Shown here piece by piece: positions 56,086 to 64,000 of a stretch of 64,000 nt of DNA. The translations under genes and the position numbers were made by a program. The notes below the pieces were generated by a model. That model did not search any database, was not told the DNA's origin, and saw only the letters and a program-made list of their open reading frames with translations. Origin of the DNA: Hofstenia miamia (taxonomy: Eukaryota > Xenacoelomorpha > Acoela); assembly GCA_004352715.1 (NCBI GenBank), contig SCFE01000093.1, positions 307,352 to 371,351 on the forward strand. Reading direction: 5' to 3'. The stretch's first letter is position 1. The number at the start of each line of letters is the position of its first letter.

Positions 56086-57934
56086 TGCTCTAAAACTTTG
56101 TCTCATATAAACTACCTCACATTTCTGTCTTATGCGTAATACAAAGAGTAAATAACAACCTTGGACAATTATACTCATGTAGATAATGATAATAATGTCA
56201 ATGTCGCAATTTCTTTACATTAGATTTAATGTATTTTTTACAGCAAGTGGGTCATTGCACATTATTGACGCAGATCTGTATGTTTTCTTCTAATGTAAGA
56301 ACGAACTGAGCGGATTTTAAAAATGAGGAATTCCAATATATCCATCATTACCTTGATTCTTGGGATAGATAACTTCTCCTGAAACATGCGCCGCCACACC
56401 GGTATTCATTTAACTAACGTCTAAATTGTGGCTTTGCACGCTTTTAATAATTAGTCAAATAAATATATTAGACATGTGGAAAATCTTAGTGTTTTCAAAA
56501 AATCAGATGTATTCAATAAAAAATAATTAATGATTTCATATACTCCAGGGAGAGGAATAATTTTTATCCCAAATGTGTCCATAAAGTGCAGCACATTTAC
56601 CCATGGCCTAATTTTGTACCAGCTAAGATGAGCCGAGCCATTTACATTCTTAGCATGCTAATAAAAACTTGTTAGAATTCAATTAAAATCCATTTTTAAG
56701 AGAAGGAAAAGTTAATTGGCAAGCACTAAATGCAACTAAAACTTGCAATGAAAATGGTTCCAGCTTCATGATGTGAGCCATTATCAATCAAAAGCTTGCA
56801 GTAGAGCCTAACCAAAGCTGCTTGAGAAAATTAATTGAAAATGTTGGCAAAACTTATTTGATCTTTTTGAATAAACTAGGCAGTTTAAAATTTGATATTT
56901 ATGAGGTTTTCAGGCTAAGAAATCAGGCCGGTTTCCAAAGCTGGTTTTTAGTGCAATATAGCCAATGTGAACTAGAAAATGAGAGTAAATTTCATTATAC
57001 TATTTCAAAATTCTATAAAAAAACCAAATAGGTTTTTAAAACTAGTTTACACATTGTACAAAAATCCTTTCAAATTATTTTTAAAAAAACAATTAAAATG
57101 TGTTTAAATGTTTACAAACACGATATGAAATCATGAATATAGAAAACAATATAGTAATTTTTATCATGAGACAAAATGGAAGCATAAGCCAAAGAATAAC
57201 TGCAGAGAATATAAGAAAATAATCCATTATTAGATTGAATTTTTGTGAAATAACATTAGAATTATGCTTGAATTAAAATGGAAAAAGCAGTAATAATTAA
57301 ATATTTCTTTTATAAAAATATTGGCTAGACAATATTATATTATTACAAATATAAAGAACAATCGCTTCTTTGTAGTTTGTGTGACATTTAATTAAATTGG
57401 TTATTTGTCTTTCTATTTAAAATGATCTGGGAAACACAATCTATAAACGTTGAATCCAATTATGTTTTATTGGAGAGAACCGCTTGAATAAGCCGCCCAT
57501 TGGTAATTAGCGAATTTTAATTGAACGTGTCGGTATTTACATAAAATAAATTTTCAAATATTTCTCATTGGGATAAGACCGCTTCATTATTTGAACACTA
57601 GGTATGGGAATATTTTAAATATTTCTACAGAAATCCAAGAAAAAAATCTTATTTCCATGTAATTCATGTATAAAAATATGTTTTAGCAGTAATCTTTATC
57701 ATTGCAGAACGCGGCATAACTAATAGATGTGTCCATGTAAAAAGTTCTCAATATTTCTTTACAGGCTTCGATAAAATTATTCAAAATCCGAACAAATCGG
57801 TTTGTTACGTAAAAGTAACCCTAGTGAAAATAGGGTTCAAGACAAATTTGGCAGAATTATATACAGCATTTTAACTTAACTCTTAAATTAAGATACACTG
57901 ATGGTGTACATTTGTCACAACAAATTTTTAAAAT
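54447..57934. other. Longest stretch without a recognised element
   Basis: About 3.5 kb with no clear transposon coding remnant, terminal repeat or RNA gene. A (TA)n tract lies at 56059-56085. Short frames such as 56822-57031 have no known motif. Possible intron or intergenic host DNA. Confidence 0.5.
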
Positions 57935-58345
57935 AGAGTTTTAACCAGGTCACCGGGTCGACAGGTCAGACATTTTTTGATGGGTCAGCCAGTAGCGCCC
58001 TACGAGCTAAACATTTTGCCAATCAAGGTGAGTCCGAGCTCAAATTCTGCTGAAATCCGTGAGCACGTATTGAGCCCGAGCCCAAAAAATTCAACTATGT
58101 AATAAATATTTTTAGAGCCTCTAAGAAGATCACGCAGTAATTAATTAGTCATTATGTGTAAATCACGGTGTTAGACAAAATGATTTGTTCACTCAATATT
58201 AACTACTCGACGTTTCGTAACAAATTTGGAATTAGGGTTAATAATAAAAAAGCAAAAGAAGCTCGCGCTCGGACTAAGGCTACAAAATTTAACGGGTCAG
58301 GCTCGAGCTTGGAGTAAGCTCGCGAGCCCGATTTTGGAGGAAAAT
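57935..58345. mobile_element. Possible hAT-like non-autonomous remnant
   Basis: It begins AGAGTTTTAACCAGGTCACC and contains GAGCCCGAGCCCAAAAAATT. Near 58260-58340 it has GCTCGCGCTCGGAC, GGCTCGAGCTTGGAG and GCTCGCGAGCCCG, a palindromic GC-rich cluster in otherwise AT-rich DNA. No ends with a target duplication were defined. Confidence 0.3.
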
Positions 58346-58984
58346 TGCTGCATAAGTTTCTCATATCAAAGGCCGATTCAATATTACGTAAACATTGAAT
58401 TACACCAATGCTATGCGTGCCTTAAATAGCTTTAGTGGTTTCACAAGTTTTGTTTGTCGATTTTCTTTTCTTTTTGTAATCGAGACCTGCGACTCTACTT
58501 TTTTCGAAATTTAATCCGAATATTCAGCAAAGGGATTTGCAAATCTGAATTCGGTTTTTGTCCAATATTTTTATTGCAAAAAATTTGGAGTCAATATACG
58601 TTATTAAGATAAAAGAATGCAATAGAGAAATGTGATTTATACTAAGTCAATGATTTACACAGTCCCAACAAGAAGTTAGCTGCTGAATAATATTTATTAA
58701 AAAATTTTATGTACACCATGTACTGTACTATATTCGACATGAAATCCAACATAGATTCGTAGATTCAAAGGGCCTTATCTTGAAAATTGTTAATATTTTT
58801 TTTGAAATTAAGTCTTGGCAATTCGGTTCAAATCCAAGTCGACATTTTTGCAGGAAATAGAATCGAATCGAATTACATGAATTAATTTCATAAATGTGTG
58901 TAAATAGACGAAATTTCGAAAAACTGATCTATTCAATTAAATGATTTCTACTCTGCTAGCATTTTTCTTCAAAAAATATGGCTA
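58346..58984. other. Unassigned stretch
   Basis: No recognisable remnant. A GGTTCAAATCC phrase near 58824 is not part of a tRNA. Confidence 0.45.
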
Positions 58985-60700
58985 TAGTTACTTCCACCAA
59001 GGAGATATTGTTTGAAAACCAGAGCTTTAATGGCCAAGATATTCGTACAGTCAATGTTACCCATGGTTCCATATGGCTTCAAAGGAAAGCTTTGTCCAAC
59101 GCCTATAAGCTTCGTAATTTTTAAGATAGAATTGTCATGTCAAAAGATTTAATACCAAATTAACGAGTTATTGAACAATCATTGTTCAAGAAACAACGGG
59201 AGCTTATTGAAAGTGGTGTTGATAAGACAATTTTAAACATTCAATCCCCAAAGCTCTATAATGATGTAGTGAAGTTTTGGTAAATGCACAATGACTAGTC
59301 TCGCCCTACGTTCCCAGTAGTAAATCGGATGTATTGCCCCATCTATTCTCTGCTCAAACGCTCAATCTATAGTTAATAAGCTCAATTAGCTAAAACATAG
59401 TGTCTGATATTTCACCAGATGTAATCTCTATATCTTCATGATGATAAAGCTTTTTGTATGACGTCATGTGGTAGTCCATATAACAACGATAGGATGGTGC
59501 GTGAAGGAGGTGGTGTTTCGTTATTGACTCATGCTTGTATAGGGAAAGTTAAGCGCATACCTATTACCTAAAAACGCGAATTTATGGAAGTTGTAGTATG
59601 TGAATTGTGCCAATATTATTGTATCGTTTTTGTAGTGCACATCTCACCTAATCTGCACTACTTGTTTTACATATTGTTAATACTTTTTCATTTACCAGGT
59701 TGAGGCATGCGGTGTTTTTAGTACCATGATGTTGCTAACTGCTTGGACTGTAAACAGCAGTAAATAGGAAAATCCAAAATAAAATTATCAGGTCACATCT
59801 GAGCACATCACTTTTGGTGTAGAAAAAAAAGATCTGCAGTACTCTGTTGAAACTTTTATTATTAATGTAATTGATGACTGCCTTACCATTGCTGCTGATG
59901 TTAATATCTACATATGCGGTGATCTAAATAGTGTGTTTGCTGCTAAGAATTTTTCTTGTTTATGTGATGAACTTGACCTCATTCATTTGGTTGATAAACC
60001 TACTCGTGGAACTTGTGTATTGATGTTATTTTAGCAAGCCGCCTCTTGGTTAATGTTTTTAAGACTATCATACTGTTGCCACCACTAGGGCATTCTAAAC
60101 ACGCTTTTTGTTGTCTTGAATCCACTGTGAAAATAATGAACTCAATATCGATAAACGCCTCGTTTATGATATGCGCCGCAGTTTCTTGGATAAATGTGTG
60201 TACTTTCTTAGAACGGTTAACTTTACTCCTATGTATTATATACAAGATATTGATAACAAGTCCGTTTTTTCTATTCTGTGATGAATAGTGGCTAGCATAC
60301 TTACCCAAGCGTAACGCTTCTGTTTCCATAGTAATTATCTTATTTGGATGACGCCGGTTGTAAAGGAAATTTACCTGAAGCGCCAATTTACTTTGATCAG
60401 AGTAGCTTTTAGTCCAAACATTTTTTTAATATCCTAGATAGTGCTAATAAAAAAGATGCGAAAGTCACTTTGTTTCCAAGGTGCGGGGAAGCTGACAAAA
60501 TTTGGCTTGTTATTAATGATGAACGTGGGACAACAACAAATACTGATCTTCCTTTGAAGATATTAGTAGTGTTGTAGATGTTATTGCCAAAATTTTCGCT
60601 GCGCTTACCTATTCTAGCGGCTGTGAACGCACAATACCCTCGTATTTGGATACAGGCAACCAATATTCATTCCTTAAGGCAAATCTCACTACTCTTCATT
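58985..60700 (+). pseudogene. LINE fragment: ORF1 C-terminus, endonuclease and pre-RT linker
   Basis: Shifted plus frames read ALSNAYKLRNF, VIEQSLFKKQRELIESGVDK and TILNIQSPKLYNDVV to about 59275 (ORF1 C-terminus type). Endonuclease phrases follow: DISPDVISIS near 59400, VREGGGVSLLTHACIGKVKR near 59500, MEVVVCEL near 59587, NIYICGDLNSVF near 59915 (GDLN box), DELDLIHLVDKPTRGT near 59970, LDVILAS and GHSKHAF near 60090 (SDHxxx decayed). WMTPVVKEIYLKR near 60345 fits the PWMTxxIK linker. Many stops. The order is as in CR1/Jockey LINEs; RT is not seen downstream. Confidence 0.75.
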
Positions 60701-60769
60701 TCGGGTAATTATATTGAATTTGTGGCTCTTTCTAGTGTACGTCTGGCATTTCAGGTAGGATTCGGGTAA

Positions 60770-60856
60770 TATACTGTGCATTTTCGGAAATTTTGGGTAC
60801 ATTCGGTTTCGGTTCGGTCTAGGTTCCAAATTCTATACCCGATTCCAACTCTGGCA

Positions 60857-60857
<1 letters not shown>
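60770..60857. mobile_element. Possible hAT right end
   Basis: GGTTTCGGTTCGGTCTAGG and TATACCCGATTCCAACTCTG then GCACTG, next to a (TA)n tract at 60860-60890, resemble a hAT terminus (inverse CAGTGCCAGAGTTGGAATCG). No matching left end was found. Confidence 0.35.
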
Positions 60858-60890
<33 letters not shown>

Positions 60891-60893
<3 letters not shown>

Positions 60894-61179
60894 GATTGTA
60901 GTTTGGTGCAAATTGTTTAAGAATTCGCTACATCAAAGACATTCCCTGCGGCCTCTAATGTCTCTATCGATCAATTCAAGTTAACTAGGCGGACACAACA
61001 AAAAACTACAAAAATCAATGCGAGCTAGTTCATACCAACTTCAATTATGTCGTATGTAAAAAGTCTTCTTTGTTATATTTTTACCTATAATATACCTTTC
61101 TCGCTCTCTCTACGTTGTAACCAATGATGAGATTCGATGGTATATTTTTAAGTCATATATTTGGTTTCATGTATTTTAT
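60891..61179. other. Unassigned stretch
   Basis: No recognisable feature. Confidence 0.45.
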
Positions 61180-61625
61180 AAATCACCTGCGTGGATGTCT
61201 CATTTGAATTTAAATGAGCGAGAGAGTATACGTTACTATCTCAAATATGTATCACATGTGCTTAGACTCAACCTTCAAAAGGTAATAACATTGGTAAGGA
61301 GTAGTTTTATGAAAGCATTTATCAATCAAATTGATAAAATCTTGAGCAACAGCAAACATCCTCTTCAGCGCATACTTAAGATAAAACATTCCACTCATTC
61401 CATGGTAATCAGAAATATTCAATACTATCTGCACTGTCGAATATGTCATAAACATCAAAGCTTTACATTGTGACAGATGGCAGCCATTCTTTGTTTCTGT
61501 GCTTTATCAACTTAATTGTTGCTCTTACATTTTTGTATATTTTATTTTTTCTTTCTATTGTGTAGATTTATACAACAAGGCAAATAAAGCCTTTATTTAT
61601 TATTGTTATTATTATTTTTATTATA
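61180..61625 (+). pseudogene. LINE 3' end (RT C-terminus and AATAAA tail), family unclear
   Basis: The frame at 61195-61473 ends SNSKHPLQRILKIKHSTHSM and VIRNIQYYLHCRICHKHQSF. It resembles the HPLxxxL...xTRxxxxY...RxxxSF tail after the RT thumb in several LINE groups. About 90 bases on comes GGCAAATAAAGCCTTTA, then ATT repeats to about 61625, as expected for a LINE 3' end. The assignment is tentative. Confidence 0.45.
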
Positions 61626-62047
61626 TATGGACCCCTGTCATATGGATGGGTCTCAAGGAGCCCTTGAATTTAATAATCCCATATGACAAGCGCTTTTGAT
61701 ATCATTTTTCATGATTAGCTTTGATTCCTTAGATTTTGAATAGACATAATTATATTGCTACTCATTTTAGTATGATGGCTGAAATTTATGCAAGGGAAAG
61801 ACTTTATAGGATATACCGACTGCTATTATATTTATGATAGAGAGCTCATTGGAACATTTTGATTATAACAGACAACTATTGGTAAAATATAGTATAATTA
61901 AATTTCTAAATCATGGAAAATTTTTAAATACTACTCTTCTATTCTAATTTTTATTTAATATAATAAAATTGTACAAAGGACCCTCTATTACAATCTCGTT
62001 TTACTAAAAAGTGACAGAGTCCCACATGATAGCATTATTATTGTCAT
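61626..62047. other. Unassigned stretch
   Basis: CATATGGATGGG and an inverse-like CCCATATGAC lie at 61640-61686. Otherwise nothing. Confidence 0.45.
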
Positions 62048-62510
62048 TATTATTTAAATTCAAATCTCTACAAACATTTCGCCTTTTCCTTAATGACTAT
62101 ATTAAATTAAATGAGCGATCGCAAATTTTTGTGTTTAGATAAAAATTATAATGGCTTTCATCACATATCAATTAAATTGTGGAATAATTTAGATTATGAA
62201 ACGCGAATAGAAAAAAACTATAAAAAATTTAGAAAAAAATTAAAGCAGTCTCTTCTAATAAAACAATATACATTAGGGGACGGTAATACACTTCATGCAT
62301 TCGAAACATACATCCAACATTGAGCACCTACACAAACATTCACTCAGAAATTGATTATATTATTATATATTGTACACATTAATTTTGTAGTTAATTATTT
62401 GTTTATGCTTTATTTTTTTTGTCATGTGTTAGTTTGTAGATTTTTGTATCCATATATTGCTCAATAAATTTGCTCTGACTCTTATTATTACTATTACTTA
62501 AAACAATAAT
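62048..62510 (+). repeat. LINE family alpha 3' tail, best-preserved copy
   Basis: The plus frame is open through LNERSQIFVFR-like DNA and, from 62111, FLCLDKNYNGFHHISIKLWN, NLDYETRIEKNYKKFRKKLK, QSLLIKQYTLGDGNTLHAFE, ending TYIQH-stop at 62323. A one-base difference separates the upstream frame. The 3' UTR of about 160 bp ends TGACTCTTATTATTACTATT. This copy defines the family C-terminus. Confidence 0.85.
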
Positions 62511-62745
62511 AATAATAATAATATAAAACAATGTACACTAGCAAACAGCAAAACACTTCATGCATTCGACACATACATTCAATATGGAACACCTACAGAA
62601 ACATTGAAACAAAACATTGATATTTATTATATATTGTGTTTATTAGTTTTGTAGCCATATATTTGTTTATATTTTATTTTATTTGTAATTTTTTGTTTCA
62701 AGGAAATTTTGCTGGAATCTTGTTATTATTATTATCATCCGAACC
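62511..62745 (+). repeat. LINE family alpha 3' tail, shorter copy
   Basis: It follows the previous tail directly. It contains CACTTCATGCATTCGACACA and the 3' UTR, ending CTTGTTATTATTATTATC. Confidence 0.78.
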
Positions 62746-63253
62746 TTAGTACCAGATTACCACGTACAACTATTGCATGCACTTGGCTTATCGCAATAAT
62801 GCTATTTATTTCTTCAAAAATCCGCTATTTATTATCAAAACTTTTCATTAGTAATTAAAAATATTAAATTCTGGACGCAAGCATTATCATGTTTGTGACA
62901 TAGACGAAAGAATAATATGTCTTTTCTTGCTAATTTCGTAAAAGTAAATCCACGATCACATATATTTATTTGCAGTAGTATTTCCTACCCTAATTTTCTT
63001 CGAGCAGCCTCTAATATTTGGAACGAATTACAGAATGAGATGAGAGTACAAAAAATTACAAAAAATTGGGAAGAAAATTATAAATTGTTAAACCGACAAA
63101 ACACAATTGGAAACACAAGGATGCTAAACACATTTACCCAATACATACAGAGACACACAACAAATTTATTATTGTTATATATTTTATATGTAGTTTCTAG
63201 TTTAATTGTATCATTTTAACAAATATATTGCTTTGACTCATTATTATTATTAT
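62746..63253 (+). repeat. Alpha-related LINE 3' end, third in a row
   Basis: The frame at 62917-63219 reads SNIWNELQNEMRVQKITKNW, EENYKLLNRQNTIGNTRMLN and TFTQYIQR, a diverged version of the alpha C-terminus (LWNNLDYE, FRKKL, LGDGNTLHAFETYIQ). The 3' end TTGACTCATTATTATTATTA reaches the N at 63254. It probably represents a sister subfamily. Confidence 0.7.
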
Positions 63254-63362
63254 NGTTTGCTCCGGCCGTGGACGGTCGGGTTTCTCTCTCGCTCGCAGAA
63301 GCGATACGCGAAAAGCTATTTGCTGGTGCGCCGACACTTGATGCGGCATCTTCTATAATCAA
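63254..63362 (+). other. Single-N join and probable 5' leader of the next retrotransposon
   Basis: After the N the base composition jumps: GCTCCGGCCGTGGACGGTCG and CTCTCGCTCGCAGAAGCG. This may be the 5' UTR of the element whose reading frame starts at 63363. Confidence 0.45.
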
Positions 63363-64000
63363 ATGTTCTCTCTTCTCGACAAAGAAAACGCCACTGAAGC
63401 TCTTCTACTTCTTTTTAAATGCTCACTCAACTCTGTCTCCAATGCTGCAACACAATCTTCTCCTACCAAATCTGCTTGCTCAATCAATGCATCCTGTTCA
63501 ACACAAACAGTCGATTCTCCCTCCGAACATCGCTATATTTCCTTCAAAAATCCACCCCAGTCTCCAAGAAGAAAATCTGACAAACCACGAAGTCAAGTAA
63601 AATCGATCAAACCTGGTACAACCTCATTAATCATTGGAAGCAGCATCCTTCGAAAAGTCCGTTCACATAATCTTCTACCTAACCAAACCACGTCCTTCCA
63701 TTCTTATCCTGGTCACAATTCTGGACGTCTTGCTGAAAAGATCTCGCAATATCCAAAAGTTCACGTCAATTCTGTCATTCTAAACACTGGTCTAATCGAT
63801 GCAATACACTCCACTGATGTTCGAACATTCAAATCAAATATCAATCATCTAGTTGAACAGATTCGTCTTAAATTCTCGCCACGTTTCATCTACTTCTTAG
63901 AAATTACACCAGTCTCCAAATATTCACTCTTACAACAAAATCACGTCATTGATGAATTTAACGAAGTCCTATCACGCGTCTCTTCAAACAAGTTCAATGT
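63363..64000 (+). CDS. Probable retrotransposon ORF1 with SGNH-esterase-like domain (partial at window edge)
   Basis: Open from the ATG at 63363 to the window end (about 212 codons, no stop); an in-frame TGA at 63339 precedes it. Residues 1-80 are Ser/Pro-rich and low in complexity. From about residue 88, TTSLIIGSSILRKVRSHNLL resembles block I of SGNH hydrolases (GDSxxR, here GSS). SVILNTGLIDAIHST fits the VxxGxNDL block III with ND altered, and FIYFLEITPVSKY follows. Such esterase-like domains occur in ORF1 of CR1-clade LINEs, where they are thought to act with RNA or lipid. The catalytic His would lie beyond the window. An overlapping frame at 63268-63600 has no domain and is less likely. 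Confidence 0.6.
   Translation, partial: MFSLLDKENATEALLLLFKCSLNSVSNAATQSSPTKSACSINASCSTQTVDSPSEHRYISFKNPPQSPRRKSDKPRSQVKSIKPGTTSLIIGSSILRKVRSHNLLPNQTTSFHSYPGHNSGRLAEKISQYPKVHVNSVILNTGLIDAIHSTDVRTFKSNINHLVEQIRLKFSPRFIYFLEITPVSKYSLLQQNHVIDEFNEVLSRVSSNKFN

Noticed and set aside
58820-58845. B-box-like GGTTCAAATCC
   Set aside because: No A box or acceptor stem upstream; chance match.
61252-61458. Minus-strand 68-codon frame
   Set aside because: Shadow of the plus-strand LINE-like frame at 61195-61473.

Overview
This window looks like repeat-rich, AT-rich nuclear DNA from a metazoan, probably an invertebrate with mosaic CpG methylation. The evidence is the transposon mix (CR1/Jockey-like and R1/I-like LINEs, a Penelope-like element, Ty3/Gypsy, Tc1/mariner, pogo/Tigger and hAT), many (TA)n tracts, a short tract of vertebrate-type telomere repeat, and one sharply bounded CpG-free domain. 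The species cannot be named from the sequence. No intact host gene was recognised: every coding stretch that could be identified belongs to a mobile element, and nearly all are broken. The window is a scaffold with two 1000-N gaps, one 59-N gap and six single-N joins. Three of those joins are flanked by near-identical duplicated blocks.

Layout. 0-7 kb: Penelope-like reverse transcriptase (RT) fragment, LINE RT on the minus strand, a Myb/SANT-like DNA-binding pseudogene on the minus strand, a 3' LINE fragment, and directly after it a nearly full-length two-ORF LINE whose ORF1 and ORF2 overlap at ATGA. 7.4-13.1 kb: a CpG-depleted domain holding a candidate non-autonomous transposon and a decayed Ty3/Gypsy pol. 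13.3-20.5 kb: a foldback element, several MITE-like elements and a deletion derivative of a mariner-type transposon. 20.5-28.9 kb: LINE RT fragments, a pogo/Tigger transposase remnant, a LINE copy carrying two snap-back palindromes and telomere-type repeats, a duplicated 1-kb block, and a GC-richer repeat of unknown family.

29-40 kb: MITE-like inverted repeats, an R1/I-like LINE on the minus strand, a mariner transposase truncated at an N join, an element with inverted arrays of a GCCCAATGG motif, hAT fragments, and 3' tails of one LINE family (called alpha here). 41.5-46.1 kb: 3' end of another LINE with a (TAA)n tail, a hAT transposon with a TTF/ZMYM-type transposase (minus strand) and recognisable ends, more alpha tails, and a 253-bp hAT deletion derivative. 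47-50 kb: a large inverted repeat flanked by 310-bp direct repeats, then a tandem duplication. 52-54.4 kb: a mariner element with a hAT-type MITE inserted near its left end, split by joins and a gap. 54.4-58 kb: a long stretch with nothing recognisable. 58-64 kb: LINE fragments, consecutive alpha tails, and at the right edge an open reading frame with an SGNH-esterase-like domain that looks like the start of a better-preserved retrotransposon ORF1.

Taken together this is a graveyard of nested transposons. The observations most worth following are the CpG-free domain, the snap-back plus telomeric insertion at 22.3 kb, the direct-repeat/inverted-repeat structure at 47-48.5 kb, and the foldback family with several solo ends. 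All family assignments rest on reading motifs by eye; no database search was possible.
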